In this document: positions 1-6,437 of the stretch, one piece after another
Layout: every line of letters begins with the position of its first letter
How positions within the stretch are numbered: position 1 is the first letter of the stretch
DNA from: Bacillota bacterium
Lineage (GTDB): Bacteria; Bacillota; UBA4882; UBA10575
Reading direction: 5' to 3'
DNA length: 12,222 nucleotides
Assembly: GCA_012512605.1 (NCBI GenBank)
Contig: JAAZDX010000254.1
Coordinates: 1-12,222, forward strand
Made by a program: the position numbers and the translations under genes
Notes under the pieces: model-generated
Databases searched by the model: none
Seen by the model: the letters and a program-made list of their open reading frames with translations, nothing else
What the model was told of the DNA's origin: nothing

Positions 1-208
1 CCCCCGGATCACGGGCGGATAAGATCAATACCCCAACCAACTGGCGATTAAGAAAAAAGCCCAGGTGGTGTTCGTCACTTTCATCCCCCAGTTGCTCCCC
101 AAGCTTCAAGCCCAAAGGCCTACTTAATACCGCATCACGCAAGGCCAGCGCGGCCCGGTATTCATCGCTGCCGTATGTGAGCGGCCGATTTTCATATTGA
201 TCGTGCAC
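1..208 (-). CDS. GNAT family N-acetyltransferase, partial (N-terminal 69 residues)
   Basis: I read an uninterrupted 69-codon frame running off the left edge. It starts at a GTG preceded by a good ribosome site (AGGTGGAGA, minus strand of 216-224) with a 7-nt gap. The protein has YRAALALRDAVLSRPLGL near residues 17-34, then a D-E-H-H-L-G-F-F turn and a hydrophobic QLVGVLIL strand near 56-63. This is the usual start of a group of small bacterial GNAT proteins, in which a charged 'R-x-x-V-L-R-R-P-L-G-L' helix precedes the first beta strands. GNAT enzymes move an acetyl group from acetyl-CoA to an amine; the substrate cannot be told here. The acetyl-CoA binding motif lies beyond the edge. The family call rests on recalled sequence resemblance only. 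Confidence 0.7.
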   Translation of the reverse strand, partial: MHDQYENRPLTYGSDEYRAALALRDAVLSRPLGLKLGEQLGDESDEHHLGFFLNRQLVGVLILSARDPG

Positions 209-435
209 GGCAATGTCTCCACCTAAGAAAATAATAGGATATCATTCTCCGGCACCAAAAGTGCCGCTGACAAGATCTGCTGCTGTCCGCCCCCGGGCTT
301 AAGCCTACCTGGCTTTGAATGTCATCCGACAAGTCAGTTGGTCAACCCACCGGCTTCGAATTAATTCCTTTTGTGAGACTAATGTCGCTACCGTGAGCGG
401 CCCGGCGGTAATCCGTTTTTCAGGATCTTCCGGGT
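209..435. other. Intergenic stretch, no gene recognised
   Basis: This holds the ribosome site of the acetyltransferase and, further up, a small inverted repeat (CGGCAC, five-base loop, GTGCCG at 250-266) without a T-run. It might be a weak transcription barrier downstream of the ABC ATPase remnant. I see no convincing promoter or open frame. Confidence 0.4.
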
Positions 436-855
436 TTAATTATTCCCTTTCCCTTCGCCAAGTAAACTCTCCTTTTTATACAGTACTTTAATGGCCTCCT
501 CAATCTGGGGTTCCTGGACCGAAAGGTCCCGGATGGTACTGGTCTTGTTGACCAAAGCAATAAACTTATTCAGTTCATACACGGCCAGATCCTGCTCCAA
601 TTCGGCCTGGAAAGCGGAAAACCGTTTCGTTACCGTAATCCCCGGAAGGGTCAGATCGGGAAGGGGGTGAACCGTCGAGACGGCAATGATCTTTTTCTCC
701 CCCCAATGCCGGCGCAAGGTGGAAATCGAGTCATCAAAGACGATCTCCCCGTGGTTCACCACAATAACCCGGCAGGCTAGATGTTCGATATCACTTAGGT
801 CATGGGTGGTCAGGATGAAGGTCACCCCGGCTTTGTTCATCTCCAAAACGTTGTC
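436..855 (-). pseudogene. ABC transporter ATP-binding protein, 3' remnant
   Basis: The frame ending at TAA (436-438) encodes only the end of an ABC ATPase. Visible are the strand leading to the H-loop (VTFILTTHDLSDIEHLACR, the switch His in TTHD), the D-loop-distal segment VIVVNHGEIVFDD, and the C-terminal extension seen in ABC-2 type exporter ATPases of the COG4586/NatA-like kind. Walker A, Q-loop, the ABC signature and Walker B are missing. Homology begins near VLEMNKAG (about position 855). Upstream of that the DNA is the 3' end of a nitroreductase in another frame, and the ATG/GTG starts available there are fortuitous. This is therefore a 5'-deleted, presumably non-functional gene about 140 codons long. 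No partner permease is seen. Confidence 0.75.
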
Positions 856-1375
856 CGTAAATATTCTGGTGGAGCTTGTCAAAGGCCAGTCCGGCTCGGG
901 GGTGGCCCGCTTTTTCTTCAGCAGGATAACCGATGGCCATGATCGCCTCGACCTTGAGGTGGGACGGAATCTGTAACACTGCACGCACATATTCTTCGGC
1001 AGTCTGCTCCGCGCTATGGTCCCGCCTCCGGATCTGGAGCCAGCAATGGCCTAACCCTAATGCCGTTGCCGCCAGGCTGATGAAAGTGGCCGCAATCGCC
1101 GCGTCCTCGACCCAAACATCACATTTTTCCGGATCGGCGCAGACCACAATCGCCAGGGGGGCCTCTTTTAAGAAGGCGTTATGCTTCCGCGCCTGAGCCA
1201 GCTTGGCGATAAGCCCCGGCTCGGTAACGACAATGAACTCCCAAGGTTTTATGTTCCGCGACGAAGGAGCGCGGAGCGCTGCTTCCAAGATTTTCGCCAC
1301 TTTTTCCGGTTCCACCGGATCGCTTTTATATTTACGAATGCTTCTTCTCCCCGCAATCAATTGCCAAAAATCCAC
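800..1375 (-). CDS. Nitroreductase family FMN oxidoreductase, with an abnormal C-terminal tail
   Basis: The protein starts MDFWQLIAGRRSIRKY, the classical nitroreductase opening in which the R-R-S-x-R-x-Y segment binds the FMN phosphate. It continues with EAALRAPSSRNIKPWEF (FMN-binding), DAAIAATFISLAATALGLGHCW (the dimer-interface helix) and VEAIMAIGYPAEEK near the end. Such enzymes are cytoplasmic dimers that use NAD(P)H to reduce nitro compounds, quinones or flavins; the physiological substrate cannot be read. The GTG start is chosen because GAGGTGA sits about 6-7 nt upstream (near 1382-1388). Family homology ends around FDKLHQNIYGQRF. The last roughly 15 residues (GDEQSRGDLHPDHP) are an out-of-frame reading of an ABC ATPase remnant, so the original stop has been lost. 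The fold-forming part appears complete, so the enzyme may still work. Confidence 0.82.
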   Translation of the reverse strand: MDFWQLIAGRRSIRKYKSDPVEPEKVAKILEAALRAPSSRNIKPWEFIVVTEPGLIAKLAQARKHNAFLKEAPLAIVVCADPEKCDVWVEDAAIAATFISLAATALGLGHCWLQIRRRDHSAEQTAEEYVRAVLQIPSHLKVEAIMAIGYPAEEKAGHPRAGLAFDKLHQNIYGQRFGDEQSRGDLHPDHP

Positions 1376-1674
1376 TTTAAATCACCTCAAATCTAGTTTT
1401 CCCGTTCTCTTCGGTCTAGACAAAGGGTATAATGGGGGCTAAGGACAACCACGCTGCCAATTATTTCGGTATAATATTGTTGAACCCTGCTTTTGGGGCA
1501 ACTGGAACTGAAAGATTTCCGCTTATCCGCCGATATTCTAACCATAAGAAGAAAAGGCCTTTTCGTATCCTGTTCCTAATAGTTTTCAGTAAGTCGAAAC
1601 CCGCACGGACCTTAAACGTTATAAACGATATACGCGGGTCAGTTCGGGAAAATACATAAATTTTGGAGTTCGAG
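1376..1674. promoter_or_regulatory. Divergent upstream region between nitroreductase and CoADR-rhodanese genes
   Basis: Two exact TATAAT hexamers lie on the plus strand (1428-1433 and 1470-1475), but neither has a convincing -35 at 16-18 bp nor an extended TG. A 14-bp perfect palindrome GAAAAGGCCTTTTC occupies 1551-1564 and could be a protein-binding site. The AT-rich stretch around 1612-1632 may hold the true start signals of the oxidoreductase gene. No regulator box could be recognised with certainty, and the short open frames here look accidental. Confidence 0.3.
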
Positions 1675-3366
1675 GTGAAGAAGTTGAAGAAAAAAGTCGT
1701 TATTGTTGGCGGCGTCGCCGGTGGCGCCAGCGCGGCGGCCCGGTTGCGGCGCCTCGATGAAGAGGTTGAGATTATTCTGATCGAAAGAGGGGGTTACATT
1801 TCCTTCGCTAATTGTGGATTACCCTACTACATCGGGGATGTCATCGCCGAACGGGACGACCTTTTTGTGCAAACCCCCCACGGTTTACGGGCACGGTATA
1901 ACATAGAAGTGCGGACCCGGCACGAAGTGGTAAAGATCGACCGTCAGCAGAAGATGGTCGAAGTAAAAGAGATTGTTTCCGGCCGGGTTTACCAAGAAAC
2001 CTATGACATTCTGTTGCTTTCCCCCGGTGCTGCACCGCTTCGCCCGAAAATCCCCGGGCTTGACGGGAACAATGTTTTTACCTTGCGGGATATCGCCGAT
2101 ACGGATCGGATCAAAAACTATCTCCGTGACCACCAACCGCAGCGGGCTCTGGTGGTGGGGGCGGGCTTTATCGGCCTCGAGATCGCGGAGAACCTGGTCG
2201 CCGCCGGCCTCGAAGTCTCCCTCGTGGAAATGGCCTCCCGGATCCTGCCGCGAAATCTGGACCCGGAGATGGCCGCGCCCCTCCATAACCACCTCCGTAA
2301 GCGCGGCGTTCATCTTTATTTACAGACCGCCTTATCCGCAGTGGAACAAAGGGATGGCCAGAATTGGGCGATCCTCAGTAATGGCGAACAGATCCCTTAT
2401 GACTTGGTCGTCATCGCCGTTGGCACACAGCCCGAAACCCTTTTAGCTAAAGAAGCCGGTCTAGAACTGGGCACCAACGGCGCGATCCGGGTCAATACTT
2501 CCTTTCAGACTTCCGATCCGCATATCTACGCGGTTGGCGATGCCATTGAAGTAGAAAGCGGGATCACCGGTGAAAAAACCTATGTCCCCTTGGCCGGTCC
2601 GGCCAACCGCCAGGGCCGGTTGGTCGCCGATGCGATCTGCGGCCGGAGTGTAAAATATGAAGGAGTAATCGGGACGGCCATCGTTAAGGTTTTTGATTTG
2701 ACCGCCGGAACAGTTGGTCTCACCGAAGATTTTTTGAAACAAAGCGGGCAGCAGTATCTGGCTTCCATCACCCATCCCCTGTCCTACGCCGGTTATTATC
2801 CCGGCGCGACCCCGCTCGACATCAAACTGCTGTTTACCCCTGAAGGCCGGATCCTCGGTGCCCAGGTGGTCGGGGCCCAAAGTGTCGACAAAACCCTTGA
2901 CGTCATCGCCGCGATCATGAAAACCGGTGGTAACGTCGACGATCTGGCCGCCCTTGAACTGGCCTACGCGCCGCCCTTTTCTTCGGCGAAGAGCCCCGTT
3001 AACATTGCCGGTTATGTAGCGGGCAACATGATCCGTGGCGATATGCCCGCCGTTTCCTGGGAGCAAGTCCTTGACCAAGCAGATCCCGACTTTCTCCTCC
3101 TTGATGTCCGGACAAAACGCCAGTTTGCCGTGGGTGCCCTCCAAGGGGCGCTCAATATCCCTATGCCAGATTTACGCCAGCGCCTCCATGAACTACCCAA
3201 GGAAAAGGAGATTTTTGTCTACTGTACGGTCGGCCTCACCTCCTACCTGGCGACCCGGATCCTAAAGCAAAATGGCTTTAAGGCCAGCAACATAAGCGGT
3301 GGCTGGCGGACGCTCAAACCCATTCTCGAAGACCGCCGTGCGACCGCGGCACACAAAGATCGTTAA
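1675..3366 (+). CDS. CoA-disulfide reductase-type FAD/NAD(P)H oxidoreductase with C-terminal rhodanese domain
   Basis: The protein (563 aa) has an N-terminal FAD-binding motif (VVIVGGVAGGASAAARLRR), a redox-active single cysteine in SFANCGLPYYIG (about residue 47), an NAD(P)H-binding motif (VVGAGFIGLEIAENL) and a second FAD contact (YAVGDA). A dimerisation domain follows, then from about residue 450 a rhodanese domain (LLLDVRTKRQF, loop cysteine in VYCTVGLTS at about 517, then SGGW). The order matches CoADR-RHD/NADH-dependent persulfide or polysulfide reductases, which reduce CoA disulfides, CoA persulfide or sulfane sulfur. Both catalytic cysteines are present. Start choice is open: GTG 1675 has GGAG 6 nt upstream, TTG 1684 has GAGGTG 6 nt upstream, and the frame reaches TTG 1663. 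A bidirectional terminator follows. Its neighbours perR and peroxiredoxin suggest a thiol/oxidative-stress role. Confidence 0.9.
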   Translation: MKKLKKKVVIVGGVAGGASAAARLRRLDEEVEIILIERGGYISFANCGLPYYIGDVIAERDDLFVQTPHGLRARYNIEVRTRHEVVKIDRQQKMVEVKEIVSGRVYQETYDILLLSPGAAPLRPKIPGLDGNNVFTLRDIADTDRIKNYLRDHQPQRALVVGAGFIGLEIAENLVAAGLEVSLVEMASRILPRNLDPEMAAPLHNHLRKRGVHLYLQTALSAVEQRDGQNWAILSNGEQIPYDLVVIAVGTQPETLLAKEAGLELGTNGAIRVNTSFQTSDPHIYAVGDAIEVESGITGEKTYVPLAGPANRQGRLVADAICGRSVKYEGVIGTAIVKVFDLTAGTVGLTEDFLKQSGQQYLASITHPLSYAGYYPGATPLDIKLLFTPEGRILGAQVVGAQSVDKTLDVIAAIMKTGGNVDDLAALELAYAPPFSSAKSPVNIAGYVAGNMIRGDMPAVSWEQVLDQADPDFLLLDVRTKRQFAVGALQGALNIPMPDLRQRLHELPKEKEIFVYCTVGLTSYLATRILKQNGFKASNISGGWRTLKPILEDRRATAAHKDR

Positions 3367-3408
3367 TCTGCCATTACCTTGTGCCTACTTCCTCCGGAAT
3401 ACGGTTGG

Positions 3409-3450
3409 AAAAAAAGAAAAAAAGACCCGTTACAACGGGTCTTCTTCCTT
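3409..3450. terminator. Bidirectional intrinsic terminator between CoADR-rhodanese and perR
   Basis: A perfect stem (AAGACCCG at 3422-3429 with CGGGTCTT at 3436-3443, extendable inward to a TACA loop) is flanked on both sides by U-producing runs. On the plus strand it is followed by a T-rich tract, closing the oxidoreductase transcript 56 nt after its stop. On the minus strand it is followed by two blocks of seven T separated by one C (complement of 3409-3423), a very strong terminator for transcripts coming from perR. Confidence 0.88.
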
Positions 3451-3473
3451 ATTCTTCTTTCTTTATTAGATGA

Positions 3474-3653
3474 TCAGTTCTTAAGGTCGGCGCTTTTTCC
3501 CTGCGCACCGGGGAGCACCCTTGCCTGGTGGCCGATAACTTTACCCACAGCTTTGAATCGCTCGTTAGCAAGGTATCTTCGCGTTGCCACGCCGCCTGTC
3601 GGCCATCCGCCAAATCCTAGTCGCTGCGGGCGGCAACCGGTGTGGACGGCTTC
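3474..3653 (-). other. Untranslated stretch after perR with a 59-codon open frame in the perR frame
   Basis: Directly after the perR TAA, the same frame stays open for 59 codons to TGA (3474-3476). The reading contains GGWPTGGVATRRYLANERF and KVIGHQARVLPGAQGKSAD, which has a protein-like composition. There is no start codon with a ribosome site, so independent translation is unlikely. It could be a decayed gene end, a dispersed intergenic repeat, or chance. I do not recognise a family. Confidence 0.25.
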
Positions 3654-3673
3654 TTAGTCTCCGTTAGTCTCCG
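3654..3673. repeat. 10-bp tandem duplication spanning the perR stop codon
   Basis: TTAGTCTCCG occurs twice back to back (3654-3663 and 3664-3673), and the distal copy supplies the perR TAA stop. With one copy the frame would continue as AETKKPSTPVAARSD before a stop, instead of ending AETNGD. Confidence 0.8.
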
Positions 3674-4094
3674 CTGTCGTCCGGCACTGACGGCAGACCC
3701 CCTTCACCAGCACCTGATACTCCAGAACCAGGTTTCCTTCGATCTCCAGCGCCGGAGAGACCATCTCCGGGATTCCCACGTCGAACAGCTCGCCACAGCG
3801 GACGCACTTAAAATGACCATGGGGAGATAAATCCGCCTCGTACCGAACTTGATCCTCATCGGTCGCCAGCGCCAAGATGACCCCTTTCTCCTCCAAAAGC
3901 TTCAGGGTGTTATAGACCGTTGTCTTCGAGAAGGTGGGAATCGCCGTTTTCAACTCGGTGTAGATCATTTCCGCAGTCGGGTGCACCCGGTGCTTTACCA
4001 GATACTTCATGATCTCGATCCGCTGGTGCGTCGGGCGAATCCCCACCCGGTTCAAAGTATCACAGATTTCTTTCAAATTTATCTTCATCCCCAT
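3654..4094 (-). CDS. perR: Fur-family peroxide-responsive repressor, PerR type
   Basis: The 146-aa protein has the normal Fur/PerR length. An N-terminal winged helix (RPTHQRIEIMKYL, then FSKTTVYNTLKLLEEKGV as the recognition helix) is followed by the dimerisation/metal domain. The PerR regulatory metal ligands are all in place: H38 (HPTAEMIY), D88, H92 and H94 (HGHFKC) and D105 (LFDV, Asp as in Bacillus PerR). C97, C100, C134 and C137 form the structural zinc site. In PerR, iron-catalysed oxidation of the two His ligands releases DNA when peroxide appears. The ATG start has a GAGGTGAGGG ribosome site close upstream. It lies upstream of nothing on its strand but is close to peroxiredoxin and CoADR genes, its plausible targets. 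The C-terminus is altered by a 10-bp tandem duplication. A Fur (iron) role is the main alternative. Confidence 0.85.
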   Translation of the reverse strand: MGMKINLKEICDTLNRVGIRPTHQRIEIMKYLVKHRVHPTAEMIYTELKTAIPTFSKTTVYNTLKLLEEKGVILALATDEDQVRYEADLSPHGHFKCVRCGELFDVGIPEMVSPALEIEGNLVLEYQVLVKGVCRQCRTTAETNGD

Positions 4095-4539
4095 GTTCTT
4101 CCCTCACCTCTTGGTCTTTTCATGATCTATGCCGATCCGCGGTGAAGCTTAACTGCCCAAGTTCTTTGATCATGCTAGTCTGTTCTTTTCCCCACACCTA
4201 AGGTGCCTTACCAATAACCAGCTGCGGTCTGCCTTCGGGACATGCCGCTGCCTGGCTTTATTATCATCACCTTGTTATGCGGACGGTTGCCCGCATGGAC
4301 GACGATCTTATCTTAACATAAACCAACCCCCTGCCTCAAGTTTCCTTTGCCCAACCGGACAACGGTTTCGTCAGGGGCTTGTCCCGCTCTTTCCATTCTC
4401 CGTCCGATTAATTTCAGGTAGTCGTCTACACTATTCCGGCTACTACCCGCACTCGTGAAGTGATGAAAATTGGACACCACTTTACAGCCTTTATCGAAAG
4501 CGAGCATGGGCAACGAATCACATTTTCTAAGGAGGAGTG
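4095..4539. other. Gene-free region between peroxiredoxin terminator and perR
   Basis: About 445 bases without a convincing gene. The half nearest perR would be its leader if the promoter at 4310-4339 is right. It includes a 6-bp inverted repeat (ATGCGG/CCGCAT near 4277-4296) with no T-run. On the minus strand an open frame of 66 codons (4313-4513) reads SVDDYLKLIGRRMERAGQ among other residues. It has no ribosome site upstream and no family I know, so I do not call it a gene. No tRNA or known structured RNA was recognised. Confidence 0.4.
4310..4339 (-). promoter_or_regulatory. Possible sigma-A promoter for perR (extended -10)
   Basis: On the minus strand TTGAGG (4334-4339) and TAAGAT (4310-4315) are separated by 18 bp, and the -10 is preceded by TGT, giving the extended TGnTAAGAT form. 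Transcription would start near 4303 and leave a leader of about 210 nt before perR. The hexamers match the consensus at four of six positions each, so this is tentative. Confidence 0.35.
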
Positions 4540-4569
4540 AAAAAGGGGTCGGCTAAGCGCCGCACCCCT
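4540..4569 (-). terminator. Intrinsic terminator of the peroxiredoxin gene
   Basis: On the minus strand the arms AGGGGT and CGGC pair with GCCG and ACCCCT across a TAAGC-type loop, with one bulged base. Five T follow (complement of 4540-4544). It begins about 50 nt after the peroxiredoxin stop. Confidence 0.75.
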
Positions 4570-4617
4570 AGCACCAGGTTTCGCCTCCTCATATTACGTC
4601 CGCCCATCCACCTTCAA

Positions 4618-5262
4618 TTAAGAGAGTTTTTTATGACAGAACCACCAGTCGTAACAGTCATACGTAGCCTTCCGTTCTTTGGCGGTGGCTTCGTCCGTAG
4701 CCGGTGGGATGATCACTTCATCACGGATCAATTCGTTGTCGGGCCAATTAGCGGGCAAAGCAACACCGTTTTCGGTGGCTACCTGTAGCCCTTTGACCAT
4801 CCGTAAGATCTCATCCATGTTCCTACCCAATTCTTGCGGGTAATAAAGGATCGCCCGGACGGTACCCTCCGGATCAACAATAAAGACCGCCCGTACCGTG
4901 TTGGTTCCTTGGCCTGGGTGAATCAGACCAAGCTTCTTCGCAACCTCGCCGGTATCATCGGCAACCACCGGGAATGAAATCTCCGTATCCAGTTTCTCTT
5001 TGATCCATTCCACCCATTTGATATGGGAAAACACCTGATCGATACTGAGCCCAACGAGCTCAGCCCCATGTTTCCGGAATTCGTCCGCCCGTTTTTCGAA
5101 AGCGACAAACTCGGTCGTACAAACCGGTGTAAAGTCGGCTGGGTGGCTGAAGAAGACAAACCACTTCCCCGCCAGATCATCAGGATAGGTCTTTGGTCCA
5201 TGGGTCGTCTTTACATTAATCCTGGGGAATTTGTCACCAATCAACGGTAATTTAGTTTCCAT
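4618..5262 (-). CDS. Peroxiredoxin, Prx6/archaeal thioredoxin peroxidase type
   Basis: The 214-aa thioredoxin-fold protein reduces hydrogen peroxide and organic hydroperoxides in the cytoplasm. The peroxidatic site is the family motif PxxxTxxC in FFSHPADFTPVCTTEF (Cys about 48), with the conserved Arg supplied by the NTVRAVFIVDPEG segment. The C-terminal arm ends DCYDWWFCHKKLS and carries Cys about 203 and 209, the pair used for resolving the sulfenate in Aeropyrum-type enzymes; the DWWFC signature is typical of this subfamily. ATG 5262 is chosen because GGAGG lies about 9 nt upstream. The frame is open further up, but that part is the promoter. It is transcribed alone from a strong promoter with a palindromic operator and ends in its own terminator. 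The PerR-type gene downstream is a natural candidate regulator. Confidence 0.92.
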   Translation of the reverse strand: METKLPLIGDKFPRINVKTTHGPKTYPDDLAGKWFVFFSHPADFTPVCTTEFVAFEKRADEFRKHGAELVGLSIDQVFSHIKWVEWIKEKLDTEISFPVVADDTGEVAKKLGLIHPGQGTNTVRAVFIVDPEGTVRAILYYPQELGRNMDEILRMVKGLQVATENGVALPANWPDNELIRDEVIIPPATDEATAKERKATYDCYDWWFCHKKLS

Positions 5263-5299
5263 CAAGCAATCCCTCCGTTTTGTAATCTTTACGTTTTTG

Positions 5300-5328
5300 A
5301 TTTTAATACAAATTTGTATTAATGTCAA
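5300..5328 (-). promoter_or_regulatory. Strong sigma-A promoter of the peroxiredoxin gene
   Basis: On the minus strand a perfect -35 TTGACA (complement of 5323-5328) and a five-of-six -10 TAAAAT (complement of 5300-5305) are separated by exactly 17 bp. The leader to the ATG at 5262 is about 30 nt and holds the ribosome site. Confidence 0.85.
5303..5322. promoter_or_regulatory. 20-bp perfect palindrome inside the peroxiredoxin promoter, likely operator
   Basis: The half-site TTAATACAAA is followed directly by its exact complement TTTGTATTAA, covering the whole promoter spacer and touching the -10. A dimeric repressor bound here would block RNA polymerase. PerR boxes (TTATAAT-N-ATTATAA) share the AT-rich, dyad form but not the central bases. 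The TACAAATTTGTA core also recalls MarR/OhrR-type operators. The binding protein is therefore not known from sequence. Confidence 0.75.
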
Positions 5329-5395
5329 TAGTTAATTACCACCTTTTTTCCGCAAAACTGACCAAAATCGGTTTCGCCAAATAAGAACTTACGAC

Positions 5396-5426
5396 AAAAA
5401 AAGTCCTGCACGTTAAGGTGCAGGAC
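5396..5426 (-). terminator. Intrinsic terminator downstream of the cis-prenyltransferase-like gene
   Basis: A perfect 9-bp stem (GTCCTGCAC with GTGCAGGAC, six-base loop) is followed on the minus strand by seven T (complement of 5396-5402). It lies 60 nt beyond the stop of the prenyltransferase-like frame and upstream of the peroxiredoxin promoter, insulating the two. Confidence 0.9.
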
Positions 5427-5485
5427 GATTAAATCATTTTCTTTGCCCAGCTCGGATAAGTTCTCTTTGCTCACCGAGGCGAACT

Positions 5486-6136
5486 TTATTTTATTAAGTT
5501 TGTCCGGCAATACCCCGACTTGCCGCCCAAGGTAATATCTTGCTGGTCGTACCATTCTAAAGCTTGCCAAAAGTGTTCCGGTTTAAAGTCAGGCCATAGG
5601 TCATCAATAATATAAAAATCCGCATAGATCGATTGGACCGGTAAAAAACCGCTCAACCGCCGCCGGCCACCCCAGCGAATGATCAAATCCACGCGGGAAA
5701 TATCCTTCGATTTTATATAAGCGGTAATGTTCTTCTTTGTGTCTTGCGCCTTTTTTAAAGAGCTAAGATCCCATTCCCAACCATAGTTGACGAGAAAATT
5801 AACTTTAATGCCACCTTTGCCAAAGGTCTGCCTGGTCGTGTAGGGGAGCAATTCTTGCGGAAACATCGGCGAATCATAGTTTCCGGCTACTAGTAAATCG
5901 GCGTCTTCCGCAGCCAGCATTTTTACCGCATGGATACAAGCCTCAGTAAAAGCTTGCCGCTGTCTGGCGGGCCGCTTGGTACTTTTTTTCCGACCTCGCT
6001 CACCAGCTAGTTCCCAGTGAAGCGATCGCCCCTGCCAACAGCCGTCTTTCAGGTTATTCCCATTAAACTGTCTTTTTCCCCGCCTTTCCTTTTTACACCT
6101 CATCCTTTCCGCAAAAAAGTCCACCTTAAGATCCAC
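5486..6136 (-). pseudogene. Cis-prenyltransferase (undecaprenyl diphosphate synthase family), apparently lacking its N-terminal catalytic block
   Basis: From about residue 52 the protein matches a clostridial UppS-like subfamily: TKRPARQRQAFTEACIHAVKML, then IKVNFLVNYGWEWDL, SRVDLIIRWGGRRRLSGFL (the conserved R-x-G-G-x-x-R-L-S-x-F-L isopentenyl diphosphate site) and YADFYIIDDLWPDF, ending in GG shortly before the stop. UppS enzymes build the polyprenyl lipid carrier for cell-wall synthesis. The N-terminal block, with the catalytic Asp in D-G-N-x-R-W and the allylic substrate pocket, is absent. The first 50 residues are Lys/Arg-rich and resemble nothing in the family, and I found no clean remnant in the other frames. 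A GTG at 6136 opens the frame but no good ribosome site fixes a start. I judge it 5'-truncated and probably inactive; a distinct, shorter protein is the alternative. Confidence 0.65.
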
Positions 6137-6437
6137 TCGCGCCGCGTATTGGCGGGGCTTAGCAAGGTGTATAATTGTCGCCCATGGGCATATCCAGTAG
6201 GATGAGAACCAGTAAACAATAATGAAATTTTATGTTAAATTAAATTAGGCTTCGAACACTTCATTATACTCGAAATCCCAGCATAATGCGGTTTGATCTA
6301 TAAGTCGACAAACCCGAAAACCAATGCTATAATCCACAATCGTTGCCCCCAAAGACCCGATATCCCAACCGAACTGTCAATTAGGGCAAGATACCGGCGC
6401 GCTAATGCGTGTAAATCGAGAAAGGGGTATGATTAAG
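6137..6437. other. Divergent intergenic region between prenyltransferase-like and cell-wall hydrolase genes
   Basis: AT-rich spacer with several -10-like hexamers. On the plus strand, TATAAT at 6328-6333 belongs to the promoter annotated separately, and TATAAT at 6170-6175 lacks a good -35. On the minus strand, TATAAT (complement of 6263-6268) could serve the prenyltransferase-like gene, but its -35 is poor. Apart from these nothing else is recognised. Confidence 0.4.
6305..6333 (+). promoter_or_regulatory. Sigma-A promoter with extended -10 upstream of the LysM/SleB-type hydrolase
   Basis: TCGACA (five of six to consensus) and a perfect TATAAT are 17 bp apart, and TGC directly before the -10 gives the extended TGnTATAAT element. 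The predicted start is about 95 nt upstream of the chosen ATG. Confidence 0.78.

Noticed and set aside
1428..1475. Two exact TATAAT hexamers as promoters for the CoADR-rhodanese gene
   Set aside because: No acceptable -35 at 16-18 bp and no extended -10, so they are mentioned only within the region note.
1432..1659. 75-codon plus-strand frame upstream of the CoADR-rhodanese gene
   Set aside because: No ribosome site and a composition typical of accidental translation of an AT-rich regulatory region.
4313..4513. 66-codon minus-strand frame between perR and the peroxiredoxin terminator
   Set aside because: No ribosome site, no recognisable family and it overlaps the likely perR promoter, so it is not called as a gene.
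4537..4788. 83-codon plus-strand frame beginning at a GTG within an AGGAGG-like sequence
   Set aside because: The SD-like bases touch the start codon with no spacing, and the frame runs antisense through the peroxiredoxin terminator and gene.
5325..5570. 81-codon minus-strand frame overlapping the end of the prenyltransferase-like gene
   Set aside because: It runs through the strong terminator at 5396-5426 and into the peroxiredoxin promoter; it is a shadow frame.
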